Assembly (NCBI RefSeq): GCF_006175945.1
Contig: NZ_VAJL01000001.1
Coordinates: forward strand, 930,001-994,000
Source of the DNA: Chryseobacterium mulctrae
Lineage (GTDB): Bacteria > Bacteroidota > Bacteroidia > Flavobacteriales > Weeksellaceae
Length of the DNA stretch: 64,000 nt
Direction: 5' to 3'
The notes under the pieces are model-generated. The model searched no databases, was not told the DNA's origin, and was given only the letters and a program-made list of their open reading frames with translations. Positions 7,206 to 15,166 of this stretch are shown here, in pieces; the stretch's first letter is position 1, and every line of letters begins with the position of its first letter. The translations under genes were made by a program, and so were the position numbers.

Positions 7206-9296
7206 ATGTATATTTCAAAAATATCAATTGAGGGATTTCGTAATTTCCCTCATAATGAGATTTTATTCAATGATGGCGTAAATGTAATAATCGGCCATAA
7301 CAATTCCGGAAAGACAAGCCTAATAAAAGCGATCAGTCTGGTCATCAACAGTGAAAGCTCCAGACGTCTTGAAATGGACGATTTTTCTAAAAGCTTGACA
7401 TTGGAGCAACTTAAAAATAACCCGCCAGCTGTAACTATTACTTTAACATTCAAAAAAAGTATCGATGAACCCGCCAATAGTGAAGATCTTGTCACTGTAT
7501 CAGATTGGCTAACTGTACTGAATGCTGATTATGAGGCTAAATTGACGTATAGATTTTTCCTCCCAGTAGATAAACACGATGAATATGAAACTGCATTAGC
7601 AGACTGTGAAACGAAAGACAAAGCATGGCAGGTTATTAAGCAGGATTATCTAAGGTTCTATACCTACAAAATTTACGGAGGAGATCCTACCCTCCTACAG
7701 ACAGCGGATTCAGATTCTTTACAAAAATTTGATTTCCAGTTTTTGAATGCAATAAGAGATGTTGAAAGAGACATGTTTACTGGCCGCAACACGATGCTAC
7801 GTGAAATTCTGGATTTCTTTTTGGATTACGACATAAAATCAACAGATGAGGCTGTAAAGTCAAATGAGGAAAAAGTAGCGGAAATCAAAGCCGCAAAACA
7901 GGTCTTCTCAGACCAGGCTGCTGCGTTGATTACGGAACTCCAGCGCCGGATGCGTGCAGGGAAAGACCAGATATTAAATTATGCAAGGCAGACAGGTGCA
8001 ACTTTTAATAACGCTACTCCTGACTTCGACGGAGGAATTTCTGAAGTTGAACTTTTTTCCGCACTAAAGCTAATAATTGGCTACGCGGGGCTAGATATTA
8101 AAATCCCTGCTACACATAATGGGCTTGGTTATAATAACTTGATCTACATGTCTCTTCTACTTGCAAAAATGCAGGTAAATTCTGATGGAAAATATCTTGG
8201 TAGCAATGCGAAGGTTTTCCCAGTACTGGCTATCGAAGAGCCAGAAGCACATCTTCACCCTTCCATGCAGTATAAGTTCTTGAAATTTCTAAAGGAAAAC
8301 AGACTTGAACGAAAGGTAAGACAGATTTTTGTGACTACGCACTCAACACAGATAACATCGGCTGTTTCATTAGATGATATCATATGTCTACATAATCTGG
8401 GCAATGAGATCGTAGCAGGATATCCAGGAAAATGCTTTGCAGATAATGACGAAGGCCGGGAATCAAAAGCCTACGTTCAGAGGTTCTTGGATGCAACCAG
8501 GTCCGACATGCTGTTTGCACAAAAAGTGATTTTTGTTGAAGGACTCGCAGAACAGGTCATACTTCCAACACTAACGAAGTATATCGATATTGATATTGCA
8601 GATCACCATATTGCGATTGTTCCAGTGGGAGGAAGATACTTCGATCATTTCCTACAGATTTTTGATTCAACCCGGCCTTTTACGATACCTAAAATGGTAT
8701 TAGTATTAAAAGACAGGGATCCGGAAAGAAAGCGTAAGGCAGACGGAAGCTTTGGGAAATGCTACACCTTTGATGTAGGTCAAAACGCAGCTTTATATGA
8801 TTATCGTAATCATATAGAAGACAAATTGGAGACCTACCAAGCTCATCCAAATATTAGGTTTTTCGGCCAAAACCATAAAAATGGAAAAACATTTGAATAC
8901 GAACTTATGCTTTCCAACCTTCAGAATGATATCCTTCTAACTCGGTCGATTTCAAACAAAGATGAATTAAATGATCTAATACAATGGTACAACGATGGTC
9001 GCCCTGAAGTTGATCTTCTCAATAGAATGAGGGATAGCCCAGCCTCAAGAACATTCAGGGCAGCACTTGAAGGTTTAGCTGATAATACTTGGACGCAGCA
9101 AGAAAGAAAGGAGGTAATACTGGCATTTAGATATCTTTCGTCCGTAGGCAAGGGTGAAAATGCGTTGGAACTGGCAACATTGCTTGAAGAAAATCTTCTT
9201 CTTCCTGAAATGGCAGTAAATCCAGAAGATAAAACACGAAAGATCTTTAATGTACCTGATTATATTCAACAAGCAATTCACTGGATATGCCAATAA
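7206..9296 (+). CDS. OLD-family ATPase/TOPRIM nuclease, Gabija GajA-like
   Basis: 696 aa. N-terminal ABC/SMC-like ATPase: Walker A GHNNSGKTS (30-38), Walker B EEPEAHLHP (344-352), followed by FVTTHSTQIT. The C-terminal TOPRIM domain shows VIFVEG (E445) and LKDRDPE (D503, D505), the acidic metal-binding residues of OLD nucleases. In Gabija, GajA is a nicking endonuclease held in check by nucleotides and released when phage replication or transcription depletes them. The downstream UvrD-like gene starts inside this gene (10-bp overlap), the hallmark arrangement of class 2 OLD/Gabija pairs. At 696 aa it is longer than the commonly studied GajA of about 580 aa, so a related OLD-helicase system remains possible. 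Confidence 0.88.
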   Translation: MYISKISIEGFRNFPHNEILFNDGVNVIIGHNNSGKTSLIKAISLVINSESSRRLEMDDFSKSLTLEQLKNNPPAVTITLTFKKSIDEPANSEDLVTVSDWLTVLNADYEAKLTYRFFLPVDKHDEYETALADCETKDKAWQVIKQDYLRFYTYKIYGGDPTLLQTADSDSLQKFDFQFLNAIRDVERDMFTGRNTMLREILDFFLDYDIKSTDEAVKSNEEKVAEIKAAKQVFSDQAAALITELQRRMRAGKDQILNYARQTGATFNNATPDFDGGISEVELFSALKLIIGYAGLDIKIPATHNGLGYNNLIYMSLLLAKMQVNSDGKYLGSNAKVFPVLAIEEPEAHLHPSMQYKFLKFLKENRLERKVRQIFVTTHSTQITSAVSLDDIICLHNLGNEIVAGYPGKCFADNDEGRESKAYVQRFLDATRSDMLFAQKVIFVEGLAEQVILPTLTKYIDIDIADHHIAIVPVGGRYFDHFLQIFDSTRPFTIPKMVLVLKDRDPERKRKADGSFGKCYTFDVGQNAALYDYRNHIEDKLETYQAHPNIRFFGQNHKNGKTFEYELMLSNLQNDILLTRSISNKDELNDLIQWYNDGRPEVDLLNRMRDSPASRTFRAALEGLADNTWTQQERKEVILAFRYLSSVGKGENALELATLLEENLLLPEMAVNPEDKTRKIFNVPDYIQQAIHWICQ

Positions 9297-11044
9297 CAAC
9301 AATTACCTCAGAAACCATTATAGATACTGAGGAGCATTTTAGAATATTTGCAGGACCTGGCGCAGGAAAAACACATTGGCTTGTAAATCATATGCGCCAT
9401 CTGCTTCAAAGTTCCAACAAATTTGGTGCAACAAAAAAAATTGCATGTATTACATACACAAACGTGGCCGTCGAGACGATCGTAAAAAGGCTACAGTTCG
9501 GTGCAGACAGAATCGAAGTTTCAACGATACATGCCTTTCTTTATAGCAATGTCATAAAACCATATATTGGATCCATTGCCGAAGAATTTGGCTTCAATGC
9601 TATAAAAATGGACGGTCATGAGGAACATAGAGCCAGTCGGAGCAAAATTACCGAGTGGCTAGATGAACACCCAGGAGCACCTAACCTCAGAAATCCGTAT
9701 ACGCTCAATCAATTAAAAGCTCTTCCTTACTTTATGACAGGGCTAGCAAACTGGCTTTCAACAATAGACTATAAATTAAATGGTGATCAGATTGTCCTAT
9801 CAGTAGATAATAGTAAAGCTTACTATTTTATGCCTAATGGTACACGAAGAAATTTTGGAGCAGCAAACTGCCTAAATATATTGGCTACTGATCTGCTGTC
9901 CTACAAAAAATTATTCTGGGCAAGAGGAGTCCTTCACCATGAAGACGTATTATACTTTTCCTATATCCTACTAACGCGCTACCCTTTCATCGTAGAGGTT
10001 CTGAAAACAAAATATCCCTATTTCTTCATTGATGAATTTCAGGACACAAGTCCTATCCAGGCCAGAATATTGAAACTAATCGGTGCGAGTGGCACTGTTA
10101 CCGGTATAATCGGTGATATAGCCCAGTCCATTTATAGCTTTCAGGGAGCAGAACCCGCACAGTTTACAGATTATCATTTGGAAGGTTTAAAGGATTATAG
10201 AATTATCGACAATCGAAGAAGTACAAATGAAATCGTCGGCATCCTCAACCACATCCGAAAGGACATGGGACAGGAACCTCTTAGAAACGTTCCAGGTGAA
10301 AGATGTAATCTCCTAATCGGAAACTATAGACTTGCAAGTGAATTTGCACAGGGAATTTGTGGCGATAACCTTACCATCCTTTCATGGGACAATATTACTG
10401 CACGCGAGCTCGGATCTCAAATGGTAGCAGATAGACCCGATCACAACCTTGTAGAGGATTTACAGGCGATTGACAATTCTGATAGACGTAATGCAATTTT
10501 ATCCTGTATCAGTGCCGCAGAATTTGCAAGAGAAAAGCGGTTTAAAGATGCTTTGAAAGAAATGTCGTATAATTACCTTCATATCAGAAACAAAAATGAC
10601 CGAAAAGCTATGGCGTTGGATGGACTCTCAAAGCTTTTGTCAAAATATGATGAATATCACGATCAACCGCTTTTGGATTTCTACAATCATGTGCGCACTG
10701 ATGTAAGGAATAATTTTCCTGCCATCACCAGAGGAAGGGCTAAGGAATTCTATGAACGCTATTCTTTTCAGCAACTAGCAGTTTGCATAAGAATCGATAA
10801 TGAAAGATCGCCAAGTAAAACCATTCATAAATCCAAAGGAGATGAATTTGACAATGTTCTGGTGGTTCTGAAAAAAGAGGAACATTTTGATTTTTTGGTT
10901 CGTCAGACCTTAAGAACAGAGGAGCACAGAATATTTTATGTAGCGGTTAGCCGGGCACGAGAAAGATTATTTATATCTGTACCAACATTGGAAGAAGGTA
11001 AACTGCGGCAAATTGAGCATCTCTTTGAAATAAATAATCTATAA
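9287..11044 (+). CDS. UvrD/Rep-like helicase, Gabija GajB-like
   Basis: 585 aa, superfamily 1A helicase. FAGPGAGKTHWL is Walker A (23-29), CITYTNVAVETI motif Ia, FIDEFQDTSPIQ motif II (D249, E250), GDIAQSIYSFQGA motif III, IHKSKGDEFDNVLVV motif V (about 513-526) and YVAVSRARERLFI motif VI (about 550). All core helicase motifs look intact. In Gabija the partner senses or processes DNA and nucleotides and helps activate GajA. The start codon lies within the last codons of the nuclease gene (ATGCCAATAA overlap), so translation is very likely coupled. A terminator follows 7 bp after the stop, so the operon is these two genes only. Confidence 0.88.
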   Translation: MPITTITSETIIDTEEHFRIFAGPGAGKTHWLVNHMRHLLQSSNKFGATKKIACITYTNVAVETIVKRLQFGADRIEVSTIHAFLYSNVIKPYIGSIAEEFGFNAIKMDGHEEHRASRSKITEWLDEHPGAPNLRNPYTLNQLKALPYFMTGLANWLSTIDYKLNGDQIVLSVDNSKAYYFMPNGTRRNFGAANCLNILATDLLSYKKLFWARGVLHHEDVLYFSYILLTRYPFIVEVLKTKYPYFFIDEFQDTSPIQARILKLIGASGTVTGIIGDIAQSIYSFQGAEPAQFTDYHLEGLKDYRIIDNRRSTNEIVGILNHIRKDMGQEPLRNVPGERCNLLIGNYRLASEFAQGICGDNLTILSWDNITARELGSQMVADRPDHNLVEDLQAIDNSDRRNAILSCISAAEFAREKRFKDALKEMSYNYLHIRNKNDRKAMALDGLSKLLSKYDEYHDQPLLDFYNHVRTDVRNNFPAITRGRAKEFYERYSFQQLAVCIRIDNERSPSKTIHKSKGDEFDNVLVVLKKEEHFDFLVRQTLRTEEHRIFYVAVSRARERLFISVPTLEEGKLRQIEHLFEINNL

Positions 11045-11050
11045 AAATTG

Positions 11051-11074
11051 GATGGGGTACTACCCCGTCTTTTT
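11051..11074 (+). terminator. terminator of the Gabija-type operon
   Basis: GATGGGGT (11051-11058) pairs with ACCCCGTC (11062-11069), one T-G pair, around a 3-nt loop, then five T. It starts 7 bp after the helicase stop codon. Confidence 0.8.
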
Positions 11075-11747
11075 AGGTATTAATTAACTCATTTTATTGA
11101 CGTCCTGAGTAAATTTAAGATCTTTAGAGATCTTGCTAAGCGCTGTCTACAGGCTATATATGTATTTTTAGAAGAGCAGGTTTACAATTACTATATTTAT
11201 TCTGTTTCGCTAATCCTAAATAGGAGAAACAAAAAATAATTCGGAAAACCTTAAGATACAATAGTACCTCCTCTTTCATCAATTACATAGATATTTAAAA
11301 CACTAGTATGAAAATTTGTACCTTTGAGAAATTAAAAGTTGTTCTTTGGAGTCGCTGAAATATATACTTCCTAAATCTGCTGAAATATCTTATAGCAAAT
11401 TCATGGCAGTAATTTAAAACATCCTTATAGGTTTAAAGTAATTTGGAAGAGATGGGTTAGAATCCCTCTCTTTCCGTTGAGACGTAAACGCGCAGTTTTA
11501 GGCATGGAAAATAAGATTATGGCATAATCTTGCAAAATGCTGCATCGGTTGAAAACGGCTCTAACAGGGTTAAAAACAAAGAAAGTTCCAGTCCCTCACT
11601 TGCATGTTAAAAAAGAAATTGTAAAACATGTAATTAAAAATACATTTCTTTTATAAACAAAATTGGAGCTGATTTATTATCAACTCCAATCTATTAAATA
11701 TGTATTTCAGCTATTATAAAAGTCCGAAAACTTAATAAAAATCAATA

Positions 11748-11883
11748 TGGCAAGAGGATTCGAACTTGAATTACAAATCACAAAATACTGAAAACCAATA
11801 TATTGACAATTATACTTCTTAAAATATTAGGACAAAAGTTCGAAAAATCGCTCCCGTCAACATATCGCAAAAGGATTCGAACT
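11748..11883 (-). repeat. two degenerate T-arm-like repeats (possible attachment-site remnants)
   Basis: On the minus strand, AGTTCGAATCCTCTTGCC (at 11748-11768) and AGTTCGAATCCTTTTGCG (at 11864-11883) share the tRNA T-loop string TTCGAATCC and the next ten bases, then diverge. Neither has the complementary 5' T-stem, so only the 3' part of a tRNA-like sequence was copied, as happens at integrase attachment sites. Confidence 0.45.
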
Positions 11884-11984
11884 CTCCGAACACCAACACA
11901 AATATCTAATAATCAAACATTTAATTTCAAAATCCAATTCAAATCTTGTATCAGACGGTTCGAAGATAATCCTTCCAAGTTCAC

Positions 11985-12020
11985 AAAAAGAACTCACAAT
12001 TTCTATTGTGGGTTCTTTTT
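11985..12020 (+). terminator. strong rho-independent terminator
   Basis: AAAAAGAACTCACAAT (11985-12000) pairs with ATTGTGGGTTCTTTTT (12005-12020) over 16 bp with a single G-T pair, loop TTCT. No gene precedes it now, so it probably served a transcript, such as a tRNA, that has decayed. Confidence 0.85.
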
Positions 12021-12162
12021 TGTTTTGTAACTTTTTTTTTCAAAATCTTAAAAGCTTGTTTACACTTTTCAGAAACAAGGATTTCGTTGCTAATTCATTA
12101 ACTTTTTTCTTTATCAAATATTTTCTTTATTTTTAATCATCTGATTTAAGACCTTTAAAAAG

Positions 12163-12771
12163 ATGGCAACACCGTCGGAACTATTAAAAAATTTAGACTA
12201 CCTTCATCCGCTTAACGATGAAGAGCGTGACGCCCTATCTAAAATTGGCAAACCACTATTTCTTTCAAAAAAAACAAAATTAGTTGAGTCAGGCGATTTA
12301 TTTGATCACGTTTTTGTACTTACAACTGGCTTATTGCGTTGGTATTTCGATTCTGATGATGGTACCGAAAATAATGTTTTTTTCACCTCAGAAAAGGAAC
12401 ACGCTATTATAGCCGGAATTCCGGAATATTATGACGACCAAAAGCAGACAAAATACACGATTGAAGCGCTTGTGGATACTCAATTATTGTTGTTCCCAAA
12501 AGATCAGTTCGAGGAACTGGCTTTTCAGCATAAAGGCATTTTTCAGTTTTACATTAAATCGCTGAAAGTGATCATCGGTACTTTACGCAATCGTACAGAG
12601 CAATTGTGCAGCGATTCTCCGAGCGCTCGCTATGAAGTTTTCTTAAAAAATCGCCCTTACATTACAAGGAATGCAAACCGTAAGTATATTGCCAATTTTT
12701 TAGGAATTACACCCAATTCTTTATCCAGATTAACAGCCCGCATACAAAAAAAACCGCCACCGGAAAAATAA
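12163..12771 (+). CDS. Crp/Fnr-family transcriptional regulator
   Basis: 202 aa. Residues 10-120 form a cyclic-nucleotide-binding-like beta barrel (TKLVESGDLFDHVFVLTTGLLRWYFDSDDG), with no obvious cAMP phosphate-binding RxA motif. The C-terminus has a short HTH (RKYIANFLGITPNSLSRLTARI). This short type is common in Bacteroidota and its ligand is generally unknown. It precedes a secreted protein and an export-like gene set on the same strand, separated by about 100 bp with its own promoter and inverted repeats, so it may regulate that set. Confidence 0.88.
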   Translation: MATPSELLKNLDYLHPLNDEERDALSKIGKPLFLSKKTKLVESGDLFDHVFVLTTGLLRWYFDSDDGTENNVFFTSEKEHAIIAGIPEYYDDQKQTKYTIEALVDTQLLLFPKDQFEELAFQHKGIFQFYIKSLKVIIGTLRNRTEQLCSDSPSARYEVFLKNRPYITRNANRKYIANFLGITPNSLSRLTARIQKKPPPEK

Positions 12772-12803
12772 CTTAAGAATAGTTTTTCAGAGTTTCTTCG
12801 TTT

Positions 12804-12850
12804 TAATTTTGCACTGTACAAAAAACTGTATCACAGTTGATTGTGCAAAA
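12804..12850 (+). promoter_or_regulatory. promoter with operator-like inverted repeats
   Basis: TAATTTTG (12804-12811) matches the Bacteroidota -7 box TAnnTTTG. Just after it lie AACTGT-ATC-ACAGTT (12824-12838), a perfect palindrome, and the wider arms TTTTGCAC (12807-12814) and GTGCAAAA (12843-12850). The start codon of the secreted-protein gene follows at 12876. The repeats are well placed for repression, perhaps by the adjacent Crp-type regulator. Confidence 0.55.
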
Positions 12851-12875
12851 AGTATGATTTAAAACAAAAAAAACA

Positions 12876-13520
12876 ATGAACAAAAAAATTCTAAGAATAG
12901 CTTCAGTAAGCTTATTCATGCTGTTAGCAAGTAACTCCGTAAATGCCCAAACTCAACCAGTAGAAAAAATTGGCACTTACATTACCCAAGAAATGTCATT
13001 TCTTAATATGACACCGTTACAAGCACAACAGATTTATGAAATCAATGTACAAGCTGCTGCTGCGGTAGAAAATTTAGACCAAAAAAGTTTTGCTCAAAAT
13101 TCTTCACAAAAAGAAAATTTCGAAAGTTTTACAAAAATTTTAAAAGAAAGAAATCTTGCCTTACAGGAAATTCTTTCACCTGCACAGTTCCAGCTTTTTC
13201 AGGAAAATAAAATCGCAAGAGCCGCTACTTTCAGAACGATGGTTATGGCACGTATGCTAGATCTAAGCAACGACCAGTTGACACCAATTTTCAACATTAA
13301 TCAGAAAGTAGTAGAAAACGTAAGAAAAGATTTAGACATCTACTTTTCTGCAAATAACAATAGAGGTAAAAACACTGCTCAACGCAAACTACACAAAGCA
13401 TTGAAGAAAGCCGACAAAGCTTTTGACCAGATTTTAAGCCCACAGCAAATCACCACTTATCATGAAAATGCCGATCTCTTACGCAGTGTACTTCGTGAAG
13501 AATACGGAACTAAAAATTAG
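12876..13520 (+). CDS. secreted helical protein, function unknown
   Basis: 214 aa with a clear signal peptide (MNKKILRIASVSLFMLLASNSVNAQ). The mature part is helical and contains two similar segments, LQEILSPAQFQLFQENK (about 88-104) and FDQILSPQQITTYHENA (about 178-194), each an LSPxQ turn following a helix. This resembles the LTxxQ-type motifs of Spy/CpxP-like periplasmic proteins, but length and spacing differ and I do not assign it to that family. It leads a four-gene same-strand set with DUF3302, HlyD-type and TolC-like proteins, suggesting a role in the envelope. Confidence 0.7.
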   Translation: MNKKILRIASVSLFMLLASNSVNAQTQPVEKIGTYITQEMSFLNMTPLQAQQIYEINVQAAAAVENLDQKSFAQNSSQKENFESFTKILKERNLALQEILSPAQFQLFQENKIARAATFRTMVMARMLDLSNDQLTPIFNINQKVVENVRKDLDIYFSANNNRGKNTAQRKLHKALKKADKAFDQILSPQQITTYHENADLLRSVLREEYGTKN

Positions 13521-13594
13521 TTTTTTATCATGCTTTATGATTCTCGGTATTATCTTAACTGATATGCCGGGATTTTTATCCCAATTATTTTATT

Positions 13595-13996
13595 ATGCAA
13601 AAATTACTTACAATACTGTGTGTATTCCTGTGTTGCGGCCTTTCGTATGCTTCCACAGGAACTTTAGAAGATACTATCGCAGATACAGCATCTTGGCTTA
13701 TCATGCTTATTTTACCATTTGCCGGAATATTTCTTTTTTGGAAAGTTCATATTTATCCTGAAAAAGTGGCGGAAAAGAAAAACCATCCACAATTAAACGC
13801 CATCAAAAGCATGTGCCTGCTTTCACTGGTATTTGGCGGTCTTCTTTGGCCGGTTGCTTTAATATGGGCAAACTACGATTACAAAAAAGAAAAAACACCT
13901 TCTTCGGATTCAGAAAATATAAATTCTTCAAACGGAAAAGAAGAAATTTTAATTGAAGAAAACCAATCACTTTCAGAAGAAACACAAAATCATTAA
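13595..13996 (+). CDS. DUF3302 inner-membrane protein (YiaW-like)
   Basis: 133 aa. After an N-terminal hydrophobic signal (1-20) there are two membrane segments, about 33-50 (WLIMLILPFAGIFLFW) and 71-91 (MCLLSLVFGGLLWPVALIWANYDY), then an acidic tail. HIYPEKVAEKKNHPQLNAIK between the segments is typical of DUF3302. In E. coli the family member yiaW lies next to yiaV, an HlyD-type protein; the same partner follows here 11 bp downstream. It is probably a small accessory subunit of the export machinery. The molecular role is unknown. Confidence 0.75.
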   Translation: MQKLLTILCVFLCCGLSYASTGTLEDTIADTASWLIMLILPFAGIFLFWKVHIYPEKVAEKKNHPQLNAIKSMCLLSLVFGGLLWPVALIWANYDYKKEKTPSSDSENINSSNGKEEILIEENQSLSEETQNH

Positions 13997-14007
13997 GAAT
14001 AAAAATT

Positions 14008-15165
14008 ATGTTAGAATTACTTATCGGAATATATGCCGGAATTTGCTGGCTTCTCATTAAAAAATTAAAATTAATCCCTTGGAATTTCAACACACAAGTT
14101 GTTGTCTATTCCTTGCCAATTTTCGGGTCTATTGCTCTTATTTTGAGTCTGAATTACTTCTGCCCTATTACATCGGATGTAAAAGTAGGTAACCGAAGCG
14201 TAGATATTACTACTCAAACTTTAGGAAGAGTAAAAAAGGTATATGTAAAAACCAATCAGGAAGTTAAAAAAGGAGATACGTTATTCACTATTGATCCTTT
14301 GCCTTATCAACAAGAAATAAAATCTTTGGAAGCGCAATTGAGCAATATGAAATCTACCGTTTCGTCTTACAATTCGGATATTGATGCTTCACGTAAAAAT
14401 ATTTTGAGTTTACAATCTCAATTGAATTTAAGCAACAAAAGAATAAAGCAATATCAGGAATTGGTGAATGCAGGTGCAGCCAATAAATTTGATTTGGAAC
14501 AGGCAATGTCAACTTCCCAGGATTTACAATCAAGAATCAGTGCAGCACAGGCTCAGAAATCATCTTTAGAAACCAAATACAACTCTAATTACAACGGAGA
14601 AAACGCTTCAGTTTCAGAAATCAAAGCCAAATTAGAACAAGCAAAATGGAATCTTTCTCAAACTGTGGTTTTAGCACCAACAGACGGTTTTATTCCCAAC
14701 GTACAGCTGAACGAAGGTGCAATCATAGCGCCGTTCAAATCTGCTTTTGTTTTAATTCAAAAACAACAGTCTATTATTGCATTCTTTTCTCAAAATGAGT
14801 TGGAAGCTGTAAAAAATGGTGATGAAGTAGAACTTGCTTTAAAAACCTCACCCGGAAAAGTGGTAAAAGCAAAACTGGAATATGTAATCGATGCAACAAG
14901 CCAGGGTATTATGAACAATGCAGGAGGAATGTTTGGTGGCAACGGAACAACAGCCGGAATCCCAGATACCGCGAGACAATTGCCTGAAACAGACGGGAAA
15001 TTGATTGCAAAATTTGTTTTAGATGAAAAAGAAAAACCATTAACAGTTGGTGCGCGAGGTACAGCTGTTATTTATTCTGATAACATTAAACCTTTACATT
15101 TGATAAGAAAAGTGATGGTGAGAGTGAACAGTAAAGTCAATTACTTAATTCTAAAACTTCACTAA
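14008..15165 (+). CDS. HlyD-family membrane fusion protein (YiaV-like)
   Basis: 385 aa. Two N-terminal hydrophobic segments (about 2-16 and 29-50) anchor it in the inner membrane. Then come a biotinyl-lipoyl-like half domain (TTQTLGRVKKVYVKTNQEVKKGDTLFTIDP, about 68-97), a periplasmic helical hairpin (100-195, with Gln/Ser-rich heptads) and the second half domain (VVLAPTDGFIPNVQLNEGAIIAP) plus a beta-barrel domain. Such adaptors bridge an inner-membrane pump to a TolC-like channel. The next gene, 1 bp away, is that channel; the pump itself is not in the cluster. Confidence 0.85.
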   Translation: MLELLIGIYAGICWLLIKKLKLIPWNFNTQVVVYSLPIFGSIALILSLNYFCPITSDVKVGNRSVDITTQTLGRVKKVYVKTNQEVKKGDTLFTIDPLPYQQEIKSLEAQLSNMKSTVSSYNSDIDASRKNILSLQSQLNLSNKRIKQYQELVNAGAANKFDLEQAMSTSQDLQSRISAAQAQKSSLETKYNSNYNGENASVSEIKAKLEQAKWNLSQTVVLAPTDGFIPNVQLNEGAIIAPFKSAFVLIQKQQSIIAFFSQNELEAVKNGDEVELALKTSPGKVVKAKLEYVIDATSQGIMNNAGGMFGGNGTTAGIPDTARQLPETDGKLIAKFVLDEKEKPLTVGARGTAVIYSDNIKPLHLIRKVMVRVNSKVNYLILKLH

Positions 15166-15166
15166 A

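Larger units (their letters stand above)
11075..12162. other. 1.1-kb non-coding stretch, likely insertion hotspot
   Basis: No gene is supported on either strand. It holds a T-arm-like hairpin at 11445-11476 (GGGTTAGAATCCC in the loop region), two related T-arm-like strings at 11748 and 11864, a further GGTTCGAA at 11958, and a very strong terminator at 11985-12020. I could not fold a complete tRNA from any of them. It separates the accessory zone from core-like genes, and reads as repeated integration and excision next to a former tRNA gene; that history is an inference. Confidence 0.5.

Noticed and set aside
1150..11476. Left and right attachment sites of one island (TCCCTCTCT and GAGACGT strings near both 1150 and 11465)
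   Set aside because: The two copies are on opposite strands and match poorly; integrase excision needs direct repeats.
11445..11480. A tRNA gene around GGGTTAGAATCCC
   Set aside because: The T-loop lacks the TTC start, the stem has mismatches, and no acceptor, D or anticodon arm can be formed upstream.
11803..12030. 75-codon plus-strand frame
   Set aside because: It covers the T-arm-like repeats and the strong terminator at 11985-12020; coding is implausible.
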